Source: an uncultured Clostridia bacterium (GTDB lineage: Bacteria > Bacillota > Clostridia > TANB77 > CAG-508). From it: DNA of 12,456 nt. The notes beneath the pieces were generated by a model that was not told where the DNA came from, did no database searches, and worked only from the letters and a program-made list of their open reading frames with translations. Within the stretch, counting starts at the first letter, position 1. Each line of letters starts with the position of its first letter. Position numbers and translations under genes: made by a program. The DNA lies in NCBI GenBank assembly GCA_934120675.1, contig CAKOUU010000028.1:1-12456 (forward strand), written 5' to 3'. Shown in pieces: positions 6,544 through 12,456 of the stretch.

Positions 6544-6572
6544 ATTATACAACAAATATAACAAATATGCAA
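6544..6572 (-). promoter_or_regulatory. Promoter of tRNA-Gly
   Basis: On the minus strand TTGCAT -35 (6567-6572), 17-bp spacer, perfect TATAAT -10 (6544-6549), 12 nt before the mature tRNA 5' end. Confidence 0.8.
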
Positions 6573-6579
6573 ATAAAAA

Positions 6580-7452
6580 TTAAAATTTAACATCCTTTAA
6601 AAAAAACTCTTTGCCATTCAAATAATTTAGCGAACTACTATCAGAAGAAAAGGCAAACTTTAATTTATAACTACAAAGCATTTGCTGAGACTTCTTAAAT
6701 AATTTATTAATATCATTTTTTCCATATTTACCATCACCAACAATGGGATATCCCAAATAAGCCAAATGAGCCCTAATTTGATGAGTCTTTCCGGTTTCAA
6801 TTTCAACATCTAAAAGAGAAGTATTGTCTTTATGTCTTTCCAAAACAGAAAAAGAAGTAACAATTTTAACATACCCTTTTTTGGGAGTATTAGAAATATA
6901 TACCATAGACTTTTTATTATCTTTAAACAAATACGCTTCATCTCTTTTAAAATTCGTAGAAGGAATTCCATATACTAAAGCAAGATAATGTTTTTCAATT
7001 TCATGATTTTTAAATTTTTCAAGAAGAATATTTAACGACGTTTCATTTTTTGCAAATAAAACCAAACCAGTAGTATTTCTATCTAACCTATGACATGGCA
7101 TAGGTTTAAATTTATAACTCTCATATTTATTATGAACTATAGTAGTTAAAGAATTTTCACCAGTAACTTCGATATTTGAGGGTTTATTTATAACTAAAAT
7201 ATTGTCATCCTCAAAAATGATATTTAAATTAATAGAAGATTTTGAGTCTAACAAAGAATCTGCTATATAAACTAAAATTTCATCTCCTTCAAAAACAGAA
7301 ATATCTTTGTTTACGCGTTTTCCGTTAATTTTAATATCTTTTTTTCGTAGGGTGTTACAAAAAAGACCATAAGTCAAATTTGGAACATTATCTAATAAAA
7401 ATTTATTTAATTTTTTTCCATCATATTTTCTATTAACAATTAATTTTTTCAT
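6580..7452 (-). CDS. RluA-family 23S rRNA/tRNA pseudouridine synthase
   Basis: A 290-residue pseudouridine synthase of the RluA family, which converts uridine to pseudouridine in structured RNA. Residues about 12-62 are an S4-like RNA-binding domain. The catalytic domain has HRLDRNTTG (121-129) with the catalytic Asp at 124, and the conserved C-terminal block GKTHQIRAHLAYLGYPIVGD (221-240). Which uridine is modified cannot be told. The ATG at 7452 begins the family-like N-terminus (MKKLIVNRKYDGKKLNKFL). There is no Shine-Dalgarno sequence before it. Instead a near-consensus promoter ends 6 nt upstream, which predicts a leaderless mRNA. The frame is open further upstream (to about 7824), but that part runs antisense across the rny promoter and 5' end and is not protein-like. 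It is transcribed divergently from rny and followed by the tRNA-Gly promoter. Confidence 0.9.
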   Translation of the reverse strand: MKKLIVNRKYDGKKLNKFLLDNVPNLTYGLFCNTLRKKDIKINGKRVNKDISVFEGDEILVYIADSLLDSKSSINLNIIFEDDNILVINKPSNIEVTGENSLTTIVHNKYESYKFKPMPCHRLDRNTTGLVLFAKNETSLNILLEKFKNHEIEKHYLALVYGIPSTNFKRDEAYLFKDNKKSMVYISNTPKKGYVKIVTSFSVLERHKDNTSLLDVEIETGKTHQIRAHLAYLGYPIVGDGKYGKNDINKLFKKSQQMLCSYKLKFAFSSDSSSLNYLNGKEFFLKDVKF

Positions 7453-7458
7453 ATTATT

Positions 7459-7487
7459 ATTATAATAGATAAAATACAAAAAAACAA
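7459..7487 (-). promoter_or_regulatory. Promoter of the RluA-family gene, predicting a leaderless transcript
   Basis: On the minus strand TTGTTT -35 (7482-7487), 17-bp spacer, perfect TATAAT -10 (7459-7464). The ATG at 7452 begins 7 nt downstream of the -10, which is where transcription would start. Confidence 0.6.
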
Positions 7488-7530
7488 TAGGAAAAATTGC
7501 ATAACCTTTTAATAAATTCTCCAAAATCTC

Positions 7531-7559
7531 TTGACAGTTTACGATAATAAAGATAAAAT
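7531..7559 (+). promoter_or_regulatory. Sigma-A promoter of rny
   Basis: Perfect TTGACA -35 (7531-7536), 17-bp spacer, TAAAAT -10 (7554-7559). It gives an untranslated leader of about 85 nt in which I see no clear structure. Confidence 0.8.
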
Positions 7560-7651
7560 ATAATAGGTAAGAAAAAAATAATATATTAAAAGAAAAGAAA
7601 TATATATTTGATTCGAACATTGAAAATTTAATAAGAAAGAGGTGTAGATTC

Positions 7652-9193
7652 ATGAATATAGGAATCATAATCGCCGCTGTCTTAATCTCACTTGCAATAG
7701 GAACAGTAATAGGAATAGCATACAGAAAAAAAGTTGCAGAATCTAAAATACACAGTGCTGAAGAGGAATCTAAAAAAATTGTTAGTATGGCAAAAAAGGA
7801 AGCAGAAAACTTAAAAAAAGCCAAAATAATTGAAGCTAAAGAAGAAATAGTAAACAGTAGAAACGAATTAGATCAAGAGATTAAAGAAAGAAGAGGCGAA
7901 GTACAAAGACAAGAAACAAGACTTATTCAAAAAGAAGAAAATTTAGAAAGACGTGCAGAAAATTATGAAAAGAAAGAAGAAAATCTAAATAAAAGAGAGA
8001 AAGAACTAGAAGAAGAAAAACAAAAAATAGAAGAATTGCATAGTCAAGAACTAAAAGAACTTCAAAGAATAGCATCATTATCAAAAGAAGACGCTAAAAA
8101 CATACTTCTAAGAGAAGTTGAAAAAGATATTACTGCAGAAAAGGCAGCAATAATAAGAGAAGCAAATCAAAAGGCAAAAGATGATGCAAAGAAAAACGCC
8201 AGAGAATTGCTAACATATGCAGTTCAAAAATGCGCAGCAGACCATTCTCAAGAAACTACAGTATCAATTGTAGCACTTCCAAGTGATGAAATGAAAGGAA
8301 GAATAATTGGTAGAGAAGGTAGAAACATAAAAGCCTTAGAAACATTAACAGGAGTAGACCTAATAATAGATGATACACCAGAAGCAGTAGTTCTATCAGG
8401 CTTTGACCCATTAAGAAGAGAAGTTGCTAAAATAGCTTTAGAGAAATTAATTGAAGATGGAAGAATACATCCAGCAAAAATTGAAGAAGTAGTAGAAAAA
8501 GCAAAACAAGAATTAGAAGAAACAATTAAAGAAGAAGGAGAAAGGGCTGCCATAGAAAGTGGAGTAATTGGATTACATCCAGATATAATAAAATTAATTG
8601 GAAAACTAAAATATAGGACAAGCTATGGACAAAATGTATTAAACCATTCAATAGAAGTTTCAAACTTAGCAAGAATAATGGCAGAAGAACTTGGATTAGA
8701 TGCAAAACTAGCTAGAAGAGCTGGATTATTGCACGATATTGGTAAAGCATTAGACCATGATATGGAAGGTACACACGTAGAAATAGGTGTTGAAATTCTT
8801 AAAAAATATAAAGAAAATCCATTAGTTATAAATGCCGTTGAGGCACATCATGAAGATGTTGAACCACAAACGTTAGAAGCTGTCTTAATTCAAGCAGCAG
8901 ATGCAATTAGTGCATCAAGACCAGGTGCTAGAAGAGAAACATTAGAAGCATATATCAAGAGATTACAAAATCTTGAAGAGATTGCAGACTCTTTTGACGG
9001 AGTTGAAAAATCATTTGCAATTCAAGCTGGTCGTGAAGTTAGAATTATTGTTAAACCAGATAAAATCAATGATGACCAAATGACAATTTTAGCTAGAGAT
9101 GTAGCTAAAAAAGTTGAAAATGAAATGGATTATCCAGGTCAAATTAAAGTTAATGTTATTAGAGAGACAAGAACTGTTGATTTCGCAAGATAA
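7652..9193 (+). CDS. rny: Ribonuclease Y
   Basis: A 513-residue membrane-anchored endoribonuclease that initiates mRNA decay in Firmicutes, usually as part of a degradosome-like assembly. An N-terminal transmembrane helix (about 3-23) is followed by a long Glu/Lys-rich coiled coil (about 25-195). Next comes a KH domain with GRIIGREGRNIKALE (216-230), then an HD domain with the metal-binding pair H361-D362 in HDIGKALDHD, and a conserved C-terminal region ending RETRTVDFAR. Length and order match B. subtilis RNase Y (about 520 aa). AAAGAGGTG lies 7-8 nt before the ATG. In B. subtilis ymdB and spoVS follow directly; here a terminator and an inverted small gene intervene before them. Confidence 0.97.
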   Translation: MNIGIIIAAVLISLAIGTVIGIAYRKKVAESKIHSAEEESKKIVSMAKKEAENLKKAKIIEAKEEIVNSRNELDQEIKERRGEVQRQETRLIQKEENLERRAENYEKKEENLNKREKELEEEKQKIEELHSQELKELQRIASLSKEDAKNILLREVEKDITAEKAAIIREANQKAKDDAKKNARELLTYAVQKCAADHSQETTVSIVALPSDEMKGRIIGREGRNIKALETLTGVDLIIDDTPEAVVLSGFDPLRREVAKIALEKLIEDGRIHPAKIEEVVEKAKQELEETIKEEGERAAIESGVIGLHPDIIKLIGKLKYRTSYGQNVLNHSIEVSNLARIMAEELGLDAKLARRAGLLHDIGKALDHDMEGTHVEIGVEILKKYKENPLVINAVEAHHEDVEPQTLEAVLIQAADAISASRPGARRETLEAYIKRLQNLEEIADSFDGVEKSFAIQAGREVRIIVKPDKINDDQMTILARDVAKKVENEMDYPGQIKVNVIRETRTVDFAR

Positions 9194-9223
9194 AACAAAT
9201 TTGAAAAAATTGCTTTTTTCAGT

Positions 9224-9273
9224 AAAAAAAGAGTTGTGACTTAATTAAAAATCACAGCTCTTTTTCTTTTTTT
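9224..9273. terminator. Bidirectional intrinsic terminator after rny
   Basis: GAGTTGTGA (9231-9239) pairs with TCACAGCTC (9252-9260), with one G-T wobble, between an A-run and a T-run. It sits between the convergent 3' ends of rny and the small minus-strand gene. Confidence 0.9.
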
Positions 9274-9544
9274 ACAAAGACAGAATGCTTTTTAATGTTG
9301 CAAGATTCATAAGAATAAAACCTGAATCAATTTTGTAATTAATTAAATCCTGACTTTTAGCGTAAAGAGAAAAGTCATCGGAATAATAGGAAATATTATC
9401 AATTTCTGATGGTATATCAAAAATATGATAATGTCCAGGAGTTAATTGGGACATATCAATATCTTTTACAAAATCCCGCAACTTATCAAAAGTGCTTTCA
9501 TGTAACAGCAAGTCTGCTTTTACCAAAAAAATAAAATTATCCAT
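9272..9544 (-). CDS. Hypothetical protein, 90 aa, unknown family
   Basis: I do not recognise this 90-residue protein. It starts MDNFIFLVKADLLLHES, is acidic, and has no membrane helix or known motif; the middle is rich in aromatic residues (HYHIFDIPSEIDNISYYSDD). Start choice: GGAGGT lies 7 nt before the ATG at 9544; an upstream in-frame ATG at 9559 overlaps that ribosome binding site and has none of its own. It is monocistronic, transcribed against rny and divergently from the ymdB-like gene, and shares the bidirectional terminator with rny. It separates genes that are adjacent in B. subtilis, so it is either a lineage-specific insertion or an antisense-oriented regulator of the group. Confidence 0.7.
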   Translation of the reverse strand: MDNFIFLVKADLLLHESTFDKLRDFVKDIDMSQLTPGHYHIFDIPSEIDNISYYSDDFSLYAKSQDLINYKIDSGFILMNLATLKSILSL

Positions 9545-9586
9545 AGAATATACCTCCATTGGTTATCGTTTTTACGAGTTAATTAT

Positions 9587-9615
9587 ATATTAACATAAAA
9601 CCAAGAAAAATGCAA
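9587..9615 (-). promoter_or_regulatory. Possible promoter of the 90-aa gene
   Basis: On the minus strand TTGCAT -35 (9610-9615), 17-bp spacer, TAATAT -10 (9587-9592). A small inverted repeat GTTAAT-5-ATTAAC (9578-9594) overlaps the -10. It is back-to-back with the ymdB promoter; the two -35 hexamers are 2 bp apart. Confidence 0.45.
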
Positions 9616-9617
9616 AC

Positions 9618-9646
9618 TTGATAAATTAAAAAAAATATAGTATTAT
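9618..9646 (+). promoter_or_regulatory. Promoter of the ymdB-like gene
   Basis: TTGATA -35 (9618-9623), 17-bp spacer, TATTAT -10 (9641-9646), with an overlapping TATAAT at 9644. The leader contains a ribosome-binding-like AAGGTGGAG near 9675 that precedes no clear gene. Confidence 0.55.
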
Positions 9647-9729
9647 AATAAAGAATTAAAATAAAGAAAAAATAAGGTGGAGATAAAAAATAAACAGAAT
9701 TTTACCTTAGGAAAGGATGGAGATTAAGA

Positions 9730-10503
9730 ATGAAAATTTTAGCAGTTGGAGATATAGTTGGTTCAGCAGGAGTTAATGAATTAAAATTAAGATTAAAAGA
9801 AATAAAAGAAAAAGAGAGTATAGATTTTACAATTGTAAATGGAGAGAACTCAGCAGAGGGAATGGGAATAACAGAAAAAAACTTTAATGATATAATATCA
9901 CAAGGCGTTGATGTAGTAACAATGGGAAATCATACATGGGGAAAAAAAGATATATTTAAATTTATAGATAATCCAAAAATAATAAGACCAGCAAATTATC
10001 CAGAAGGAGTCGTTGGAAAAGGATATAATATATATGAGTGCAAAGGAAAGAAGATAGCAGTTATAAATATTATGGGAAGAGTTGATATAAACATATTGAC
10101 AGAGAATCCATTTTTAAAAGCAAAGAAAATAATAGAAAAAATTCAAAATCAAGTAGATATGATATTTATAGATTTTCACGCAGAGGCAACAGCTGAAAAA
10201 ATAGCATTAGGATATTACTTAGATGGAAAAGCAACAGCTATATTTGGTACACATACACATGTACAAACAGCTGACGAGAAAATTCTACCAAATGGAACTG
10301 GATACATAACTGATATAGGAATGACAGGGCCTAAATATTCTGTAATAGGAATGGATATAAAAGCATCAATTAAACGTTTTGAAACAACATTGCCTGAAAG
10401 ATATAGAATAGCAGATGGAAAATGTATATTTAATGGAGTAATATTTGATGTTGATGATAATACATCAAAAGTAAAAGATATAAAAAGAATATATATTGGA
10501 TAA
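9730..10503 (+). CDS. ymdB: YmdB-type metallophosphoesterase (TIGR00282 family)
   Basis: A 257-residue enzyme of the YmdB/Dip family, which hydrolyses 2',3'-cyclic nucleotides and, in B. subtilis, influences biofilm versus motility decisions. The dimetal site residues are all present at the B. subtilis positions: D8 (GDIVG), E39 and N40 (NGENSAEG), N67 and H68 (MGNHTWG), H150 (DFHAEATAEK), H175 and H177 (GTHTHVQTADE). The C-terminal TDIGMTGP block is also conserved. AAAGGATGGAG lies upstream of the ATG. It is cytoplasmic, with no signal peptide. It has its own promoter here rather than following rny directly, and spoVS lies 200 nt downstream behind its own promoter; I see no strong terminator between them. 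Confidence 0.95.
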   Translation: MKILAVGDIVGSAGVNELKLRLKEIKEKESIDFTIVNGENSAEGMGITEKNFNDIISQGVDVVTMGNHTWGKKDIFKFIDNPKIIRPANYPEGVVGKGYNIYECKGKKIAVINIMGRVDINILTENPFLKAKKIIEKIQNQVDMIFIDFHAEATAEKIALGYYLDGKATAIFGTHTHVQTADEKILPNGTGYITDIGMTGPKYSVIGMDIKASIKRFETTLPERYRIADGKCIFNGVIFDVDDNTSKVKDIKRIYIG

Positions 10504-10568
10504 AGTTCACAATTTACTACATTTTAAATTATTGTATATGACCTATGATTTTAAAAAGAAAAATATAA

Positions 10569-10578
10569 TTGTCGAAAA
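10569..10578 (+). promoter_or_regulatory. Spo0A-box-like site upstream of spoVS
   Basis: TTGTCGAAAA contains the exact TGTCGAA core of the 0A box. A related TTGCGATGAAAA follows 20 bp later. The same pair (TTTGTCGAAA plus TTGCGACGAAAA) occurs 10 bp apart upstream of the TAC-like operon. Confidence 0.35.
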
Positions 10579-10624
10579 AAGATTTTTATTGCGATGAAAA
10601 CTTGAAAAAATTTCCAGAAAACTA

Positions 10625-10653
10625 TTTACAATTTTTTCCAGAAGATATAAAAT
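10625..10653 (+). promoter_or_regulatory. Promoter of spoVS
   Basis: TTTACA -35 (10625-10630), 17-bp spacer, TAAAAT -10 (10648-10653), about 45 nt before the start codon. In B. subtilis spoVS depends on sigma-H; I do not see a clear sigma-H site here. Confidence 0.6.
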
Positions 10654-10703
10654 AGCATCATAAAAGTTGCAACAAAAAAATTATAATTAGGAGGCAAAAG
10701 AAA

Positions 10704-10967
10704 ATGGAAATTCTAAAAATTTCATCAAAATCAAACCCTAATTCAGTAGCAGGAGCAATAGCTGGATTAGTTAAAGAATCAAACAAAGCAGAAATGCAAG
10801 CAATTGGAGCAGGAGCATTAAATCAAGCTGTAAAGGCAGTAGCAATAGCAAGAGGATTTGTAGCACCATCAGGAGTAGATTTAGTATGTATACCAGCTTT
10901 TGCAGAAGTAGAAGTAGAGGGAGAAGATAGAACAGGAATAAAGCTTATTGTTGAATCAAGAGCTTAA
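10704..10967 (+). CDS. spoVS: Stage V sporulation protein S
   Basis: An 87-residue protein nearly colinear with B. subtilis SpoVS (86 aa), an Alba-like small protein needed for progress of sporulation to spore-coat and cortex stages. The conserved core AIGAGALNQAVKAVAIARG (about 33-51) and FVAPSGVDLVCIPAF (52-66) is present, and the N-terminus MEILKISSKSNPNSVAGA matches the family. A perfect AGGAGG lies 9 nt before the ATG. It follows ymdB as in B. subtilis, has its own promoter, and is closed by a strong terminator. SpoVS homologues also occur in non-sporulating bacteria, so sporulation is not proven by this gene alone. Confidence 0.97.
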   Translation: MEILKISSKSNPNSVAGAIAGLVKESNKAEMQAIGAGALNQAVKAVAIARGFVAPSGVDLVCIPAFAEVEVEGEDRTGIKLIVESRA

Positions 10968-10979
10968 TATAGAAAGTAT

Positions 10980-11015
10980 AAAAAGACATTTTGCTAGTAG
11001 TAGAATGTCTTTTTA
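10980..11015 (+). terminator. Intrinsic terminator after spoVS
   Basis: AAAAAGACATT (10980-10990) pairs with AATGTCTTTTT (11004-11014), 13-nt loop, with the T-run in the 3' arm. Confidence 0.9.
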
Positions 11016-11045
11016 AATGTTAAAAATTAGAATTTTTAAAGTGTT

Positions 11046-11053
11046 TTGAGTAT
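11046..11053 (+). repeat. Target site duplication, left copy
   Basis: TTGAGTAT, identical to 11521-11528 and directly abutting the palindromic element. Confidence 0.8.
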
Positions 11054-11520
11054 GTTACAGTTTACAGCTTAAAAAAATTGTGTGCAAGTTGCCCCCCTTA
11101 ATGGTTATATATTTGATATTGTATCCTGTTCATTACGTTTAAAAAGAAAATCTAAAATATCAAACTGAGCCTCTCTCACTCAGGTCAAAAATGTATATAT
11201 GTATATGATTTTAAACTTTTCGAATGTGATTAGAGCAATATTAGAATTTCTTAAATAAATTTATGGAAAGCGTTCACGTCGAGCGAAGCGAGGACTAAGT
11301 GGAATTATCCATCAATTTATTTTAGAAATTCTTATGTTGCGTATTGAACCGAGAAAATGTTTCAAATCATATACATATATACATTTTTTTGTGAGCATTC
11401 CTCATTTTTTTATTTAAGATTTTCTATTTTTCACTTCAATCAAACGTATACAATATCAAATATATAACCATTAAGGGGGCAACTTGCACACAAAACTTTT
11501 TTAAAACTGTGAACTGTAAC
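11054..11520. mobile_element. 467-bp near-palindromic MITE-like element
   Basis: The left arm (from GTTACAGTTTACAG) and the reverse complement of the right arm (GTTACAGTTCACAG) match closely for the first 80 bp, including GTGTGCAAGTTGCCCCC and TTAATGGTTATATATTTGAT. They match again at ATGTATATATGTATATGATT and at an inner stem (11241-11267 with 11308-11334). The centre of symmetry is near 11287, where GAGCGAAGCGAGG forms the tip. No coding frame is present. The element is flanked by an exact 8-bp direct repeat, so it was inserted by transposition, presumably mobilised by a transposase encoded elsewhere. Transcribed, it would fold into one very long hairpin. The gene-free stretch 10968-11664 consists essentially of this element, the spoVS terminator and the dut promoter. 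Confidence 0.85.
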
Positions 11521-11528
11521 TTGAGTAT
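11521..11528 (+). repeat. Target site duplication, right copy
   Basis: TTGAGTAT, identical to 11046-11053. Confidence 0.8.
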
Positions 11529-11558
11529 CCAAAAAGTTAAAATATAACGAAATTAAAC

Positions 11559-11586
11559 TTGACAATGAAAAATAAGTATGTAAAAA
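11559..11586 (+). promoter_or_regulatory. Promoter of the dUTPase gene
   Basis: Perfect TTGACA -35 (11559-11564), 16-bp spacer, TAAAAA -10 (11581-11586). It begins 30 bp after the MITE target duplication, so the insertion left it intact. Confidence 0.6.
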
Positions 11587-11664
11587 TAGAAAAGAAAAAT
11601 AGCTTTGCATTTAAAAATTTGAAAGACGATGGATAGTCAAAGCGAGAAAGGAATGGAGTTTAAA

Positions 11665-12126
11665 ATGGAAAAAATAAGAGGATTTGAGGTAGCAAAAGGA
11701 TTTGAAGAAAAAGGAATAAATCTACCAATAAGAAAAACAAAATATTCAGCAGGATATGACATAGAAGCAGCAGAAGATGTAACAATACCAAGTTTTAAGA
11801 AAGGAATGGCACCAACACTAATAAAAACAGGAATAAAAGCATATATGCAAGATGACGAAGTACTAATGCTATATAACAGAAGTTCTAATCCAAAGAAAAA
11901 AGGACTAATATTAGCAAATAGTGTGGGAGTAATAGACAAAGATTACTATGGAAATCCAGACAATGATGGACATATAATGTTTGCGTTTTACAATATAAAA
12001 GAAGAAGATATAACAATAAAAAAAGGCGAAGCAATAGGACAAGGTGTATTCCAAAAGTATTTTGTAACAGATGATGACATAGCAGAAGGCGAAAGAGTAG
12101 GCGGATTTGGTTCAACATCAAAATAA
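11665..12126 (+). CDS. dut: dUTP diphosphatase (trimeric dUTPase)
   Basis: A 153-residue dUTPase, which hydrolyses dUTP to dUMP and pyrophosphate, keeping uracil out of DNA and feeding dTMP synthesis. The five family motifs are in order: AGYDIEA (29-35), NRSSNPKKKGL (71-81), GVIDKDYYG (88-96, with D91 the expected catalytic Asp), GEAIGQGVFQKY (121-132) and the C-terminal RVGGFGSTSK (144-153) that closes over the active site. Start choice: the ATG at 11665 follows GGAG by 6 nt and gives a family-like N-terminus. An in-frame ATG at 11629 lacks a ribosome binding site and adds 12 unlikely residues. It is monocistronic. No strong terminator is seen downstream. Confidence 0.93.
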   Translation: MEKIRGFEVAKGFEEKGINLPIRKTKYSAGYDIEAAEDVTIPSFKKGMAPTLIKTGIKAYMQDDEVLMLYNRSSNPKKKGLILANSVGVIDKDYYGNPDNDGHIMFAFYNIKEEDITIKKGEAIGQGVFQKYFVTDDDIAEGERVGGFGSTSK

Positions 12127-12233
12127 AATATTAATATTAATATATCAACATTTAAAGTGAATTTATAAAATTTTCTAAGGCTGTGAATTGTAATCCTACT
12201 GCAGTTAGAAAGTGAAAAAAATAAAAAAACGGG

Positions 12234-12262
12234 TTGACAAGCCAGTAAAATAATGGTAAAAT
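12234..12262 (+). promoter_or_regulatory. Promoter of the L21 (rplU) operon
   Basis: Perfect TTGACA -35 (12234-12239), 17-bp spacer, TAAAAT -10 (12257-12262). Transcription would start just before the L21 leader. Confidence 0.85.
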
Positions 12263-12267
12263 TAATA

Positions 12268-12376
12268 ACTGTAATCCGCTTAGTCAAGGTTCATAAAGAC
12301 TAATCAAATTTAGTTACCTTAAATTTCTCATAAATATGAAAATATTTTATGATGAGTAGAGCAAAGGATTAGCGAG
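12268..12376 (+). ncRNA. Ribosomal protein L21 leader RNA
   Basis: The leader has a closing stem TAATCC (12272-12277) / GGATTA (12366-12371). Its conserved-looking core AAGGTTCAT ... TTACCTTAA matches the L21 leader of Firmicutes, and it lies between the promoter and rplU. In this family the RNA is thought to bind L21 and give autogenous control. Confidence 0.8.
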
Positions 12377-12403
12377 TATACAAATAAGGGAGGTGCATTT
12401 TAA

Positions 12404-12456
12404 ATGTACGCAGTAATTGAAAGTTGTGGAAAACAATACAAAGTAGCAGAAGGAGA
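12404..12456 (+). CDS. rplU: 50S ribosomal protein L21, N-terminal fragment
   Basis: The first 17 codons read MYAVIESCGKQYKVAEG, the typical start of L21, which binds 23S rRNA in the large subunit. AAGGGAGGTG lies about 9 nt before the ATG. The gene runs off the right edge of the window. In Firmicutes it normally heads rplU - (a cysteine protease gene) - rpmA, the latter two being outside the window. The preceding leader RNA supports the call. Confidence 0.93.
   Translation, partial: MYAVIESCGKQYKVAEG

Noticed and set aside
7453..7824. N-terminal extension of the RluA-type protein by up to 124 residues
   Set aside because: The extension is antisense to the rny promoter and 5' end, and is low-complexity; the family N-terminus begins at the ATG at 7452.
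11665..12126. dUTPase motif variants (NRSSNPKKKGL, GQGVFQKY) as evidence of altered activity
   Set aside because: All five motifs and the catalytic Asp are present, and such variants are common in Firmicutes dUTPases.

Overview
The window is strongly AT-rich DNA with Gram-positive style ribosome binding sites. It carries an rny / ymdB-like / spoVS gene group known from Bacillus and Clostridia, an L21 leader before rplU, and sequences resembling Spo0A boxes. Together these point to an endospore-forming (or spore-derived) low-GC Firmicute, most likely an uncultured Clostridia lineage. Ordinary TAA, TAG and TGA stops are in use.

Left part (1-3250). The window opens with the C-terminal part of a PD-(D/E)XK (Rpn/PDDEXK_2-type) nuclease gene. 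A promoter follows, then a compact hairpin RNA that I read as a probable guanidine-IV (mepA-type) riboswitch. Next comes a MATE efflux pump fused to a cytidylate-kinase-like domain, most plausibly started from a TTG codon. A bidirectional terminator separates this gene from a convergent gene of unknown function, whose promoter carries a perfect 10+10 bp inverted repeat.

Accessory middle (3347-6540). An IS30-family element with recognisable terminal inverted repeats carries a transposase broken by one in-frame TGA. Beyond it is a three-gene operon that I consider the most interesting content: a putative ADP-ribosyltransferase-fold toxin (HGT...GKGKYFY), a small acidic protein, and a SecB-like chaperone. 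The order and coupling match a toxin-antitoxin-chaperone (TAC) module, and the pairing of an ART-like toxin with a SecB-like chaperone recalls the CmdTAC anti-phage system. Upstream of it are tandem 10-bp repeats resembling Spo0A boxes. A tRNA-Gly(UCC) with a mismatched anticodon stem follows on the minus strand.

Core part (6580-11015). A minus-strand RluA-type pseudouridine synthase, apparently with a leaderless mRNA, diverges from rny (RNase Y). rny is followed by a small inverted gene of unknown function, then a ymdB-type phosphodiesterase and spoVS. In Bacillus subtilis rny, ymdB and spoVS are adjacent, so the small gene interrupts a conserved group. Each gene here has its own promoter and most have their own terminator.

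Right part (11016-12456). A 467-bp near-palindromic element is bracketed by an exact 8-bp direct repeat and is therefore a MITE-like insertion. It lies just upstream of the dUTPase gene. The window ends with the promoter, the L21 leader RNA and the first codons of rplU.
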